This document shows positions 1 to 8,543 of a stretch of DNA of 64,000 nucleotides, piece after piece. Both the position numbers and the translations under genes were made by a program. This DNA is from Paracoccaceae bacterium (GTDB lineage: Bacteria; Pseudomonadota; Alphaproteobacteria; Rhodobacterales; Rhodobacteraceae), in assembly GCA_020832445.1 (NCBI GenBank), contig JAFIEO010000029.1:124001-188000 (forward strand), given 5' to 3'. The notes beneath the pieces were generated by a model. That model did no database searches, had not been told where the DNA came from, and saw nothing but the letters and a program-made list of their open reading frames with translations. The first letter of the stretch is position 1. The number at the start of each line of letters is the position of its first letter.

Positions 1-281
1 TCCGAGAGCGAGGCCTGAAAGCGCGAGCGTTTGCGAATGTTGTCGATCGCCTTGAAGCGGCCAGCGGAGACCAGCCACGCTCGGGGGTTGGAAGGAATGC
101 CGTCGCGACCCCATTGTTCAAGGGCCGCGGCGAAGGCATCATGCAGGCCTTCCTCGGCCAGCTCGAAATCCCCCAGCAGGCGAATCAGGGTTGCCAGCAC
201 GCGGCGGGACTCCCGCCGGTAGATTGCCTCCACCGCCGAGCGGACTTCAGCTGTTCTGCGGCTCCGGTCGTTACTGTTCAT
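1..281 (-). CDS. ECF RNA polymerase sigma factor, ECF42-like (3' end outside window)
   Basis: The first 93 codons are visible, reading from an ATG at 281 to the window edge. The N-terminus (MNSNDRSRR) leads into a sigma region 2 with the segments ESRRVLATLIRLLGDFELAE, LHDAFAAAL and RAWLVSAGRFKAIDNIRKR, which are typical of the large sigma factors (DUF6596/TPR C-terminus) of ECF group 42. It lies 44 bases downstream of, and on the same strand as, a DGPF/YCII protein gene. That pairing is the hallmark of ECF42, a group that generally lacks an anti-sigma factor and carries a C-terminal TPR extension (family knowledge). The C-terminus cannot be checked here. The sigma-factor assignment is firm; the group rests mainly on the neighbour. 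Confidence 0.85.
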   Translation of the reverse strand, partial: MNSNDRSRRTAEVRSAVEAIYRRESRRVLATLIRLLGDFELAEEGLHDAFAAALEQWGRDGIPSNPRAWLVSAGRFKAIDNIRKRSRFQASLS

Positions 282-325
282 GGCGCTTGTCCCGCGGCCA
301 GCCCGCTGGTGTCCCGTCCCACGCA

Positions 326-673
326 CTAGCTATCCAGCAGCGGCCGGACCTCCACACTGCCGATGCGGGCCGGCGGAATACCGGAGGCTATCCGCAGAGC
401 CTCGTTCAGATCCGACGCCTCGATCAGGTAAAAGCCACCCAGTTGTTCCTTGGTTTCGGCGAAGGGCCCGTCGGTGAGTGTCATCTTCCCATTCCTGATA
501 CGCACCGTCGTGGCGGTGCTGACGGACTCCAGCGCCTGTACCGCCAGGCACACCCCGCTGTCCATGAGCTGCTGGCAGTAGACTTCGCACTCATCTCCCA
601 GGGCCTGTAGCTCATCCGGATCCATCGTGTTCATCCGCTTCTCATCGCTGTATATCAGGCACAGGTACTTCAT
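326..673 (-). CDS. YCII-related DGPF-motif protein
   Basis: A 115-aa dimeric alpha-beta barrel protein of the YCII family. It begins MKYLCLIYSDEKRM and contains the diagnostic TDGPFAETKEQLGGFYLIEA stretch (DGPF motif). The ATG at 673 is chosen because a GGAGG ribosome binding site sits 6-7 bases upstream; a longer in-frame extension to 739 has no such support. It is followed after 44 bases by the ECF42-like sigma factor, so the two are probably cotranscribed. DGPF proteins are the usual genomic partners and often the targets of ECF42 sigma factors. Their biochemical activity is not established and none is proposed here. Confidence 0.88.
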   Translation of the reverse strand: MKYLCLIYSDEKRMNTMDPDELQALGDECEVYCQQLMDSGVCLAVQALESVSTATTVRIRNGKMTLTDGPFAETKEQLGGFYLIEASDLNEALRIASGIPPARIGSVEVRPLLDS

Positions 674-793
674 GTCCGCCTCCGTGATATCGCCGGGAAA
701 AGGCCACTGTTTGCCGGCCATCGCCGGCGACCACCCCATGACTCGTTACCTTCCCTGGTCGTTCCGGCGGTCACGGATTCGACAGACGCAGGT

Positions 794-1798
794 TCAACGA
801 CACAGCCGTTCGTGCGCATCACCTGGCGACATGGAGCGACCCGAGGGGATGGCAGAGCTGGCATCCCCCAGCCAACCCGCTATGTCCGCATGCGTGGAGG
901 CGGCCTGCGTGTAGCGGGTCAGCATATGGTAGCCCTCCGGGTAGAGAACCACCTGCATCACCGGACCGGGGTGCTGCGGCAATGCCTCCAGCATCAGACA
1001 GATCGGCTCCCGGGGAATGACCTCGTCCTGCTCACCGTAAAGTATCAGCGAAGGCCCTGGCAGGGATCCAGAGGCCTCCAGCGCCGCATCCATCATCTTC
1101 GCAAGCTGCTCCACCACTTCCACCTTCACGGAATCCTGCACCAGTGGATCGTCCCGCATGGCTGCGAGCACCTCGGGATCGTCACTGGGATCCACGCCGA
1201 TCAGGTCGCGCAGCCGTATCGCCAGCGGCATGCCAGGCACGATACGCCCCCCAACCCACAGGCTTAGTTGCTGGTACCAGGGCATGACGTCCTGCCCCCA
1301 GACCGCCGGCGCGATCAGCACACTGCCGTTGACCGGCGGCGCATCCTCGCCGGTAAGGGTGAGAATCGCCACCGCCGCCCCCATGCTCTTGCCCACCAGA
1401 TAGATCGGCGTTCCCGGATAGCGCTCACGCAGCAGCCCGGCCACGGTTCGTGCGTCGCTGGTCAACACCTCCTGTCCCGGCCATTGTCCATTATCCACCG
1501 TGGCACCGAAGCCACGCTGGTCGTAGGCATAGACCGAGACGCCCGTGGGCTGCAGTGCCCTTGCCAGGGTGTCGAAGCCGCCGCCGTAGTCGGTGAAACC
1601 ATGCAGGGCCAGCACCACCACCTCGGTGTTTCCTCCGACCGCGGGCCAGGCATGCAACGGCAGCACGTAACCGTCCCGTGTAAGCACGTGGTCATCGGCC
1701 AGTGCCGCCTCCTGGAGCGGCGGGCCTGCGTACACGACCCGGGGACTCGAGCAGCCCAGCAGCAGGGCCAGCGCGAAAACCAGCAATAAGGATTTCAT
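794..1798 (-). CDS. Alpha/beta hydrolase lipoprotein (monoacylglycerol-lipase-like)
   Basis: A 334-aa serine hydrolase of the S33/hydrolase_4 type. The N-terminus is a lipoprotein signal, MKSLLLVFALALLLGC, with a lipobox Cys at residue 16, so the enzyme is probably anchored to a membrane outside the cytoplasm. The fold signature LALHGFTDYGG is followed by the nucleophile elbow VGKSMGAA (G-x-S-x-G), an acid in LYGEQDEVIP and a catalytic His in YPEGYHMLTR. The likely substrates are acylglycerols or other lipid esters; the exact substrate is unknown. No clear Shine-Dalgarno precedes the ATG. It lies 77 bases downstream of the ABC permease on the same strand and could be its third cistron. Confidence 0.85.
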   Translation of the reverse strand: MKSLLLVFALALLLGCSSPRVVYAGPPLQEAALADDHVLTRDGYVLPLHAWPAVGGNTEVVVLALHGFTDYGGGFDTLARALQPTGVSVYAYDQRGFGATVDNGQWPGQEVLTSDARTVAGLLRERYPGTPIYLVGKSMGAAVAILTLTGEDAPPVNGSVLIAPAVWGQDVMPWYQQLSLWVGGRIVPGMPLAIRLRDLIGVDPSDDPEVLAAMRDDPLVQDSVKVEVVEQLAKMMDAALEASGSLPGPSLILYGEQDEVIPREPICLMLEALPQHPGPVMQVVLYPEGYHMLTRYTQAASTHADIAGWLGDASSAIPSGRSMSPGDAHERLCR

Positions 1799-1875
1799 GT
1801 TGTCAGTGTATCGCTTGCAGATTTATTCGAGGCAATGCCTGCCCTGGAAAGCACCGTCCGCTCCAGTGGTTACGC

Positions 1876-2637
1876 TCAGGCCTTGAGTTTGTAGCCGGTC
1901 CGGAAAATCCAGCTCACCACTGCCAGGCAAGCCACCAGGAACAGCGCGATCATGCCCACGCTCGCCGCCAGGCTGACGTCCGCAATACCGTAGAAACTCC
2001 AGCGGAAGCCGCTGATCAGATAGACCACCGGGTTGAACAGCGTCACCGTCTGCCAGAACGGTGGCAGCATGTCCACGGAATAGAACGTGCCCCCCAGAAA
2101 CGCCAGCGGCGTGATGATAAGCAGGGGCACGAACTGCAGTTTCTCGAAGCCGTCCGCCCAGATCCCGATGATGAAGCCGAGCAAGCTGAACGTGAATGCG
2201 GTCAGCACCAGGAACACCACCATCCAGACGGGGTGCGCGATCTGGAGCGGCACGAAGAAACCTGCCGTGATCAGGATGATCACACCGATCAGCAGGGATT
2301 TGGTCGCGGCCGCACCGACAAACCCGAGCACGATCTCGAAATGGGAAATCGGCGCCGACAGCAATTCGTAGATAGTACCGGTGAACTTCGGAAAATAGAT
2401 GGCAAAGGAGGCATTGGACACGCTTTGTGTCAGCAGCATCAGCATGACCAGGCCCGGCACGATGAAGGCGCCGTAACTGACGCCCTCCACTTCGGTGATA
2501 CGGGATCCGATGGCGGCACCGAACACCACGAAATACAGCGATGTGGAAAGGACCGGCGACACCACGCTCTGCAGCAGGGTTCGCCCGGTACGGGCCATTT
2601 CGGACACGTAGATCGCACGCACTCCATGGATGTTCAT
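1876..2637 (-). CDS. ABC-2 type transporter permease
   Basis: A 253-aa integral membrane protein of the ABC-2 exporter family. About six hydrophobic segments are visible, including [46 protein letters not shown] and [12 protein letters not shown], with the family feature [20 protein letters not shown]. Its ATG overlaps the stop of the ATPase gene upstream (ATGA, 2634-2637), so the two are translationally coupled and form one half-size exporter. Because the operon begins at a promoter containing a sox box, the transporter probably exports redox-active or otherwise toxic compounds. The substrate is not visible in the sequence. Confidence 0.92.
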   Translation of the reverse strand: MNIHGVRAIYVSEMARTGRTLLQSVVSPVLSTSLYFVVFGAAIGSRITEVEGVSYGAFIVPGLVMLMLLTQSVSNASFAIYFPKFTGTIYELLSAPISHFEIVLGFVGAAATKSLLIGVIILITAGFFVPLQIAHPVWMVVFLVLTAFTFSLLGFIIGIWADGFEKLQFVPLLIITPLAFLGGTFYSVDMLPPFWQTVTLFNPVVYLISGFRWSFYGIADVSLAASVGMIALFLVACLAVVSWIFRTGYKLKA

Positions 2638-3647
2638 GGGCGGTTCCTGACCAGATTCACGAAGATATCCTCCAGCGAGCTCTGCTTGGTGCGCAGATCC
2701 CGGAACTCGATTCCCGCCTGATCCATGTCCCTGAGCAGCTCCGGAATGCCGGTGCCCTCGCTCTGGGTATCGTAGGTGTACACCAGCTCATAGCCCTCCG
2801 CCGCCAGTTCAAGCCCGTGATGACGCAGCGGTGCGGGCACCGCCTCCAGCGGTTCGGGGAGCTGTAATACCAGTTCCTTGCTACCCAGCTTGTCCATCAG
2901 CGCGCTCTTCTCTTCCACCAGGATGATCTCTCCATTGCTGATCACCCCTACCCTGTCGGCCATTTCCTCGGCCTCCTCAATGTAATGGGTGGTCAGAATG
3001 ATGGTCACCCCGTTTGCCCGCAATGATCGGACCACGTCCCACATTTCCCTGCGCAACTCGACGTCCACACCGGCCGTGGGCTCGTCCAGGAAAAGAATGC
3101 GCGGCTCGTGAGACAGGGCCTTGGCGATAAGCACGCGCCGCTTCATGCCACCGGAGAGCATCATCATCTGCGCCTCGCGTTTGTCCCACAGCGTCAGATC
3201 CCGGAGCACCTTCTCGATATGAGCGGGGTTCGGTGGCTTGCCGAACAGCCCGCGGCTGAAACTCACCACCGAGTGAACGGTCTCGAACGCATTGTTCGTC
3301 AACTCCTGCGGTACCAGCCCGATTATCGAGCGCGCGGTGCGGTAGTCCTTCACCACGTCGTAACCCTCGGCCAGCACCGTGCCCTCGCTCGCATTGACAA
3401 TGCCGCAGATGATACTGATCAGCGTGGTCTTGCCGGCTCCGTTGGGGCCGAGCAGAGCGAAAATCTCGCCACGCCGGATTTCCAGATCCACATTCTTCAA
3501 TGCCTGAAAACCGGATGCATAAGTCTTGGACAGACCGGAGACCGATATCGCCGGTCTGTGTAGCGCGGTAACCGAGGCCTCCCGCTGTACCGGTCCGCCA
3601 CTGCCAGTCTCGGCTCCTCTATAACGAACCGGATGATCGCTGCTCAT
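2634..3647 (-). CDS. ABC transporter ATP-binding protein
   Basis: A 337-aa nucleotide-binding subunit of an ABC-2 exporter. It has Walker A GPNGAGKT at about residues 67-74, the signature LSGGMKRR at about 164, Walker B ILFLDEP at about 184-190, and the switch His in [15 protein letters not shown]. The domain order matches DrrA/NatA/CcmA-type ATPases. About 30 residues precede the usual domain start, so translation may begin slightly further inside. It is the first gene of the exporter operon and is divergent from soxR; its ATG lies 36 bases after a -10 element of a promoter carrying a sox box. It overlaps the permease gene by 4 bases. Confidence 0.93.
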   Translation of the reverse strand: MSSDHPVRYRGAETGSGGPVQREASVTALHRPAISVSGLSKTYASGFQALKNVDLEIRRGEIFALLGPNGAGKTTLISIICGIVNASEGTVLAEGYDVVKDYRTARSIIGLVPQELTNNAFETVHSVVSFSRGLFGKPPNPAHIEKVLRDLTLWDKREAQMMMLSGGMKRRVLIAKALSHEPRILFLDEPTAGVDVELRREMWDVVRSLRANGVTIILTTHYIEEAEEMADRVGVISNGEIILVEEKSALMDKLGSKELVLQLPEPLEAVPAPLRHHGLELAAEGYELVYTYDTQSEGTGIPELLRDMDQAGIEFRDLRTKQSSLEDIFVNLVRNRP

Positions 3648-3682
3648 TGGCCTCGTGCCTGTCTTGTTCGAAAACGTTTAAC

Positions 3683-3713
3683 AGTGTAAAACCTCAAGTC
3701 AACTTGAGGAAAA
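3683..3713 (-). promoter_or_regulatory. Predicted SoxR-dependent promoter of the ABC exporter
   Basis: Read on the minus strand, a -35 TTTTCC (3708-3713) and a -10 TACACT (3683-3688) are separated by exactly 19 bases, and the spacer holds the sox box. This over-long spacer with a central operator is the architecture of MerR-family targets such as soxS, where oxidised SoxR untwists the DNA to align the two hexamers. The exporter ATG lies 36 bases downstream. In the soxR direction no equally good pair of hexamers is seen. It is a prediction from sequence only. Confidence 0.75.
3692..3709. promoter_or_regulatory. SoxR operator (sox box)
   Basis: The 18-mer CCTCAAGTCAACTTGAGG is an inverted repeat with 8-base arms and differs from the well-known soxS operator core by one central base. 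It lies in the 206-base gap between the divergent ABC ATPase gene and soxR. Confidence 0.85.
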
Positions 3714-3853
3714 CCATATGGATATTCCCGCGCATCGGAGATGGCGACGCAGGGGAGTATCCACCCAGGGGCGCAATGCCGACCCAGGCTGTGCCCGGGC
3801 AAGCATACTACGCATTCATGCCGGCCCAGAGCCGGAGCGACACAGGGGCTCCG

Positions 3854-4315
3854 ATGAGCAAGCGCGATCCGGGCAGCATCAGCAAGGTGCTCACCGTTGG
3901 CCAGGTGGCGAAACGCAGCGGCGTGGCGGTGTCCGCCATCCATTTCTACGAGTCCAAGGGACTGATCAGAAGCTGGCGCAACGCGGGTAATCAGCGCCGT
4001 TACCCACGGGATGTGCTGCGACGCGTAGCGATTATCAAGGTAGCACAACGCACCGGCATTCCACTGGCGGCGATTCGCGAGGCCCTGGCCAGCCTGCCGG
4101 AGAACCGCACCCCCACAGCGGAGGACTGGTCCAGGCTTTCAACACTCTGGAAAGCTGATCTGGAGGAACGGATCGAGCGACTCTCGCGCCTGCGGGACCA
4201 GTTGGACCAGTGCATAGGCTGCGGCTGCCTGTCGCTGGAGAGTTGCCCGCTACGCAACCCCTGGGACGAGTTGTCCGGCCAGGGACCGGGGCCCCGACTG
4301 CTGGACCCGGACTGA
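3854..4315 (+). CDS. soxR: Redox-sensitive transcriptional activator SoxR
   Basis: A 153-aa MerR-family regulator. Residues 13-35 ([20 protein letters not shown]) form the winged helix-turn-helix, and the C-terminal [12 protein letters not shown] (Cys120, 123, 125, 131) is the SoxR [2Fe-2S] ligand set, fully conserved. The ATG at 3854 gives the normal family length; an upstream in-frame extension crosses the operator region and is rejected. In enterics SoxR activates soxS. Here no soxS is present and the operator faces an ABC exporter, as in non-enteric SoxR regulons that control efflux or detoxification genes. It is convergent with dusA, whose stop directly abuts the soxR stop. Confidence 0.95.
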   Translation: MSKRDPGSISKVLTVGQVAKRSGVAVSAIHFYESKGLIRSWRNAGNQRRYPRDVLRRVAIIKVAQRTGIPLAAIREALASLPENRTPTAEDWSRLSTLWKADLEERIERLSRLRDQLDQCIGCGCLSLESCPLRNPWDELSGQGPGPRLLDPD

Positions 4316-5308
4316 TCAGCCCGCCAGCTGTTCCTGAGACCGCGTGCGCGGCACGTACTCCGCGGCCTTCTGCAATACCTCGACCCCGGCGCCTGGCCGA
4401 TGCGCATTCTCGCTGATGTGGCGCCGGAACCTGCGCGCGCCGGGCAGGCCCTGGAAAAGCCCCAGCAGATGACGGCTCATCGCCGGCAAAGCCGTACCCG
4501 CCCGCAACTCGCGTTCAACGAACGGCAGATAGGCCTCCAGCGCCTGATGCCGCTCGGCAACCGGCGCCTCGGTGCCGAACAGCCTGTGGTCCACTTCCAG
4601 CAGTAGCGCGGGATTGTGATAAGCGGCCCGGCCCAGCATCACCCCGTCCACGTGCAGGAGGTGTCCGACGCAGTCATCCAGCGTCTCGATGCCGCCGTTG
4701 ATGATAATCTCCAGTTCCGGGAAATCCTGCTTCAGCCGATAGACCCTCGGATAATCCAGTGGAGGAATCTCGCGGTTCTGCCTTGGACTGAGCCCCTGCA
4801 GCCAGGCCTTGCGGGCATGAATAGTGAAGCTGCGGCAACCAGCGGCTGCCACGCGGCCGACGAAATCCACGAGTTCCTGGTACGACTCCCTGTCGTCTAT
4901 CCCGATGCGGGTTTTCACGGTCACCGGGAGCGACCCGGCGTCGATCATGGCCGCCACGCAATCCGCCACCCGTTGAGGCTCGGCCATCAGGCATGCCCCG
5001 AAACGGCCGGACTGCACTCTGTTGCTGGGGCAGCCCACGTTCAGGTTTACCTCATCGTAACCGAACCGGGTTGCTTCCCTGGCACAAAGGGCCAGTTCAG
5101 CCGCGTCGCTGCCGCCAAACTGCACCGCCACCGGATGCTCCGACTCATGGAACGGCAGGAACTGCGATGACTTGCCGTGCGCTATGGCGGCGGCGGGCAC
5201 CATCTCCGTGTACAGCAAGGCATGCCGGCTGAGCAAACGGAGAAAATAGCGGTCGAAACGATCAGTACACTCCATCATCGGAGCAACCGAAAAGCGGCGA
5301 TTCAGCAT
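4316..5308 (-). CDS. dusA: tRNA-dihydrouridine(20/20a) synthase DusA
   Basis: A 330-aa flavoprotein that reduces uridine in the D-loop of tRNA. It begins MLNRRFSVAPMMECTDRFDR, the usual FMN-binding start of DusA. The catalytic Cys is at about residue 93 in NLNVGCPSNRVQSGRFGACL, and TIHARKAWLQGLSPRQNR and INGGIETLDD are DusA-specific TIM-barrel loops. The ATG at 5308 gives the normal family length; an extension to 5422 is not supported. It is a cytoplasmic housekeeping gene. It is divergent from the glutaredoxin-like gene. Confidence 0.95.
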   Translation of the reverse strand: MLNRRFSVAPMMECTDRFDRYFLRLLSRHALLYTEMVPAAAIAHGKSSQFLPFHESEHPVAVQFGGSDAAELALCAREATRFGYDEVNLNVGCPSNRVQSGRFGACLMAEPQRVADCVAAMIDAGSLPVTVKTRIGIDDRESYQELVDFVGRVAAAGCRSFTIHARKAWLQGLSPRQNREIPPLDYPRVYRLKQDFPELEIIINGGIETLDDCVGHLLHVDGVMLGRAAYHNPALLLEVDHRLFGTEAPVAERHQALEAYLPFVERELRAGTALPAMSRHLLGLFQGLPGARRFRRHISENAHRPGAGVEVLQKAAEYVPRTRSQEQLAG

Positions 5309-5410
5309 GGGAACGTTGGATATTTCGCAATTGAATGGTACAAAACGGCATCGAGTTCGGCTGCCGGAGCATCGTCCGGCCCGAGTATACCCGCTACAGA
5401 CGGAAACTGC

Positions 5411-5671
5411 ATGACTGTACACCTGCTACTCTATGGGACAGAAGGCTGCCACCTCTGCGAAGATGCCGCCCGTCTGCTGAGCGAGACGCTTTCCGCGTAT
5501 TCCGTCACAGTCGAGGAAGTGGATATCGTGGAAGATGGAGCTCTGCTGGCGCGCTACGGGAACCGTATCCCGGTTCTGAAGCGCGTCGGCGGCCTCGAAG
5601 AACTGAACTGGCCATTCGGGCATGAAGACATCATGCAACTGGCCAGACCCGAGCAGGCTGTGCAGAATTGA
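5411..5671 (+). CDS. Glutaredoxin-like (DUF836) thiol protein
   Basis: An 86-aa thioredoxin-fold protein. The start MTVHLLLYGTEGCHLCEDA carries a CxxC redox pair (Cys13, Cys16) after the first beta strand, and RIPVLKR contains the cis-Pro loop. This matches small glutaredoxin family proteins (DUF836/YruB-like) that act as cytoplasmic dithiol reductants; the partner is unknown. The ATG at 5411 gives the compact domain, and a much longer in-frame extension runs back through dusA antisense sequence and is rejected. It lies 22 bases upstream of the L,D-transpeptidase gene on the same strand. Confidence 0.85.
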   Translation: MTVHLLLYGTEGCHLCEDAARLLSETLSAYSVTVEEVDIVEDGALLARYGNRIPVLKRVGGLEELNWPFGHEDIMQLARPEQAVQN

Positions 5672-5693
5672 TACCAAAGATCGACGGGCACGA

Positions 5694-6284
5694 ATGAAAC
5701 ACTTCCGATTGCTGATTGCGCTGACGCTATTCTGGATTGCTCCGCTCTCCAGTGCCGACTACACCCAGCCGGCCAATTACATGCCTCCCGCCATGGCATA
5801 CAACGGCACCTGGTTGCTGGTAGATACGCAAGCCCGGAAGATTCAGGTGTTCGAGAACGACATCCCCGTCATGCAGATCTCCTCCATCGCTCTGGGTCGT
5901 GGTGGCCCATCCGAGGATCGGCTTCGCGGCGATCGTCGCACACCGCTGGGGGACTTCCGAATCGCCTGGATCAACCACGATAGTAAATTCCATATTTTTC
6001 TTGGACTGGATTACCCCACCTACCAGCATGCTCGTCGCGCGTACAATGCCGGCGATATTTCGCTGGACGAATTCCTCTCTGTTGCAGAGGCGATTCGTGC
6101 CAGGCGCGTGCCCCCGCAGACAACCGGACTCGGCGGCCATATCGGCCTGCATGGCCTTGGCCCGGCCGATCCTGATATCCATCGCATTGCCGATTGGACC
6201 CAGGGCTGTATCGCGATGACCGACGAGGAAATCGAGAAGCTGTCCCGGCTGGTTCAGGTGGGAACGCCTGTCGTTGTTCGGTGA
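5694..6284 (+). CDS. L,D-transpeptidase (YkuD) family protein
   Basis: A 196-aa exported protein with signal peptide MKHFRLLIALTLFWIAPLSSA. The YkuD domain starts at NGTWLLVDTQARKIQVFEND and ends with the catalytic motif IADWTQGCIAM, in which the Cys is the nucleophile; GGHIGLHGL supplies the conserved His. Such enzymes form 3-3 cross-links in peptidoglycan or attach lipoproteins to it in the periplasm. It has no LysM domain. Location next to an Lpp-like lipoprotein and a second L,D-transpeptidase suggests envelope anchoring. The ATG at 5694 is chosen because the signal peptide begins there. Confidence 0.9.
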   Translation: MKHFRLLIALTLFWIAPLSSADYTQPANYMPPAMAYNGTWLLVDTQARKIQVFENDIPVMQISSIALGRGGPSEDRLRGDRRTPLGDFRIAWINHDSKFHIFLGLDYPTYQHARRAYNAGDISLDEFLSVAEAIRARRVPPQTTGLGGHIGLHGLGPADPDIHRIADWTQGCIAMTDEEIEKLSRLVQVGTPVVVR

Positions 6285-6321
6285 CACACCCTCTTTCAGC
6301 TATTTCCCATTAGGCTGCACC

Positions 6322-6350
6322 TTTTCATTCCTGATTATTGTGCCTAGAAT
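6322..6350 (+). promoter_or_regulatory. Predicted sigma-70 promoter of the Lpp-like gene
   Basis: TTTTCA (6322-6327) and TAGAAT (6345-6350) are spaced by 17 bases, giving an expected leader of about 55 bases before the ATG at 6411. An abundant lipoprotein would need a strong promoter. Confidence 0.5.
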
Positions 6351-6410
6351 GACACGCAGTTGCCGTTCATGGAGTTCGGCACGACAACAACAGTGAAAGG
6401 AGATTGCCCA

Positions 6411-6701
6411 ATGTCCGATAGCCTGAAGAATCTGCTGAAGATTGGTGCCCTGGGTGCTTCCATGGCGTTCGTAGTCGGTTGCGCCTCCACCGCCGACGAC
6501 GACGAAATGGCTGTGATGCTGGAAGATGCCCAGGCGAAGGCTGAGGAAGCTCTTGCCGTGGCCAACGAAGCGCGTGACACCGCTCTCGACGCTGAAGGCA
6601 CCGCAAACGCCGCTCAGTACCAGGCCAACCGTAACAGCACCCGGATCGACGAACTGAACGAAAAGATCGACCGGATGTTCGAGCGCTCCATGACCAAGTA
6701 A
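6411..6701 (+). CDS. Lpp/OprI-type alanine-zipper outer-membrane lipoprotein
   Basis: A 96-aa lipoprotein. The signal MSDSLKNLLKIGALGASMAFVVGC ends in a lipobox Cys at residue 24, followed by Ala-Ser, which favours outer-membrane sorting. The mature part is a heptad-like Ala-rich helix (AQAKAEEALAVANEARDTAL) ending in a basic ERSMTK tail. Lpp and OprI have the same plan and trimerise; in Lpp the terminal Lys is joined to peptidoglycan by an L,D-transpeptidase, and this protein also ends in Lys. It has a GAAAGGAGA ribosome binding site, its own promoter and a strong terminator, so it is a monocistronic, probably highly expressed gene. Such proteins are typical of gammaproteobacteria. Confidence 0.88.
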   Translation: MSDSLKNLLKIGALGASMAFVVGCASTADDDEMAVMLEDAQAKAEEALAVANEARDTALDAEGTANAAQYQANRNSTRIDELNEKIDRMFERSMTK

Positions 6702-6714
6702 GGTCACTGGATAT

Positions 6715-6746
6715 AAAAAGCCCCGCCAAGTGCGGGGCTTTTTATT
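6715..6746 (+). terminator. Rho-independent terminator of the Lpp-like gene
   Basis: GCCCCGC (6720-6726) and GCGGGGC (6732-6738) form a 7-bp GC stem with a 5-base loop, flanked by AAAAA before and TTTTT after, so it can act in both directions. It begins 13 bases after the stop codon. Confidence 0.93.
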
Positions 6747-6857
6747 GGCTGCTGCTGATAGAATAGCGCCTGGAAATATCGGCTAAAAGCGACGTTTATC
6801 GGCTTTGAAACATCCGCACAGGCCCGGGTCCTTTATCCGCGTTTCCACAATGATCGC

Positions 6858-7883
6858 TCAATCCAGTTTGGCGGTTGCATTGCCAAGCCCCATGCGCGAG
6901 ACGCTGCGCGGAAGCCCGTCGGCGGTATTCACCACAGCCTTCAGCCGTTCGTAGTCGATGCGGCCGGGTCGCTCCTCGAGAATCGAGGCCACGCTCTTTA
7001 CCGCGGCGGAGTACTTGCCCGCCTCCAGGTCCTGATGCTCTTCCAGCACTGGATAGGCCTGCACGTACAACTCACCCGCGAACCAGCCCGCCTTGTAAGG
7101 CTCGTTTATGATCCGCACCTCGGTTCCGATCGGCAGCCGGAAGACCAGCGACTCGATATCCTCCGGGAACATGCGAATACACCCATGGGTGGCGCGCATG
7201 CCGACACCGTAGGGCCGATTCGTGCTGTGAATGAAATATCCGGGAACATCCAGGCCGATAGCGTACTTGCCCAGCGGGTTGTCCGGGCCGGGATCGATAC
7301 GTCGCGGCAGCGTGCGTCCCTCGGCCGCATGTCTGTCGCGGACCGATTGCGGCGGGAACCAGGCAGGGTTTTCAATACGATTGGTCACCCGGTGCGTGCC
7401 GATCGGCGTGTTCCAGTCCATGCGGCCGATGCTGACCGCATAGGTTTCCACCACGCGCTGTTGACCGCGTTCGGGCTCCGGGTAGTAGTAGATCCGCATT
7501 TCCGGCAGGTTCACCACCAGACCGCGCCGGGGGCCGGGGGGCAGTATGAAGCGCGTAGGCACCAGCACCTCCGTGCCCTCGCCCGGCATCCAGAGATCCA
7601 CGCCTGGGTTTGCCATGCGCATGGACTCGAAGCCCACACCGTAGCGCCGACCGATATCCAGCAGGGTGTCGTCGGCGGTCGCCTTGACCATCTGCAGTTC
7701 GCCGATTACATCGACGTCGGCGGGCGGCAACGGGTAGACGTTGCGCTGAATGGCCTCAGCGGATTCGTCACCGCTGACGCTGTCGCCTTCGATCTGCTCA
7801 TCCGCCGACCAGACGATGGACGGAATGGCGAGTGGCAGCAGCACACCGGTGGCCGCTCCTGTTAGAAATTTCCGCCTCTTCAT
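6858..7883 (-). CDS. LysM-containing L,D-transpeptidase (ErfK/YbiS-like)
   Basis: A 341-aa periplasmic enzyme. The N-terminus MKRRKFLTGAATGVLLPLAI is a signal peptide with an RRKFL pattern, possibly Tat-dependent. A LysM-like domain covers about residues 66-108 (ATADDTLLDIGRRYGVGF) and the YkuD domain about 122-258, with the catalytic pair His218/Cys235 in GYFIHS and ATHGCIRM. The order and length fit ErfK, YcfS and YbiS, which attach Lpp to peptidoglycan, so it is the likeliest enzyme to anchor the neighbouring Lpp-like protein. That pairing is inference. Confidence 0.93.
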   Translation of the reverse strand: MKRRKFLTGAATGVLLPLAIPSIVWSADEQIEGDSVSGDESAEAIQRNVYPLPPADVDVIGELQMVKATADDTLLDIGRRYGVGFESMRMANPGVDLWMPGEGTEVLVPTRFILPPGPRRGLVVNLPEMRIYYYPEPERGQQRVVETYAVSIGRMDWNTPIGTHRVTNRIENPAWFPPQSVRDRHAAEGRTLPRRIDPGPDNPLGKYAIGLDVPGYFIHSTNRPYGVGMRATHGCIRMFPEDIESLVFRLPIGTEVRIINEPYKAGWFAGELYVQAYPVLEEHQDLEAGKYSAAVKSVASILEERPGRIDYERLKAVVNTADGLPRSVSRMGLGNATAKLD

Positions 7884-7943
7884 GTGGCTTGTAGAACCTC
7901 TTGCATGTGGCAGGCGTTCGGACAGACGAACAGTCTACACCAA

Positions 7944-8543
7944 CTACTCTTCCGCGAGCAGCTTGTAGAACTCCAGCAGGATGGCGGCCGTGGCGCCCCA
8001 GATATAGTAGTCCTTGTAAGGCATGGCGTGCAGGTGGTAAGTCCGGCCATCCCGCTCGATGGTGTGCGGATGATGATTGACGGGGTCCAGGAAGAACGCC
8101 AGAGGAACCTGGAAGATCTCCTCCACTTCGGAGGGGTTCGGCCGCAAACGTATCGTTTCCTCGATCAGCCCCACGATCGGATGCACCAGGTAGCCTGTAC
8201 CGGTCTGATAGGGTCGCATCGTACCCAATACGTCCACACGTGACGGCGGCAGGCCCACCTCTTCGTTCGCCTCCCGCAGCGCCGCTGCTTGCGGATCACG
8301 ATCCGTGGGGTCTATCCGCCCACCGGGGAAACTGATCTGGCCGGCATGCTGGCGGAGGTCCGCGCTGCGTCGGGTCAGCAACACGTGCAGCCCGTCATCC
8401 CGCGCCATCAGAGGCAGGAGCACAGCCGCTGGCCTGAGATCATCCAGAGGCTTGCCGAACGGAACCACCGGGCGCGAAACATCATGCCCGGCCAGACGCT
8501 CGGTCACGCGATCGCGGAAATCCTGGGTCAGTATTAGCTCCAT
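7944..8543 (-). CDS. NUDIX hydrolase, CoA pyrophosphatase (NudL)-like
   Basis: About 199 aa. The Nudix box reads GGRIDPTDRDPQAAALREAN followed by EEVGL; the first Glu of the box is Asp, as also seen in NudL proteins. The preceding LLTRRSADLRQHAGQISFPGG is the UPF0035-type motif of CoA pyrophosphatases, which split CoA to 4'-phosphopantetheine and 3',5'-ADP. The ATG at 8543 (MELILTQDF) is preferred over a GTG at 8558 because it matches the family N-terminus; neither has a good Shine-Dalgarno. The gene stands alone on the minus strand. The next 269 bases upstream hold no recognisable gene. Confidence 0.85.
   Translation of the reverse strand: MELILTQDFRDRVTERLAGHDVSRPVVPFGKPLDDLRPAAVLLPLMARDDGLHVLLTRRSADLRQHAGQISFPGGRIDPTDRDPQAAALREANEEVGLPPSRVDVLGTMRPYQTGTGYLVHPIVGLIEETIRLRPNPSEVEEIFQVPLAFFLDPVNHHPHTIERDGRTYHLHAMPYKDYYIWGATAAILLEFYKLLAEE

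Noticed and set aside
1702-2721. A 339-codon plus-strand frame
   Set aside because: Antisense to the ABC permease and hydrolase start; His/Gln/Arg-rich and without domains.
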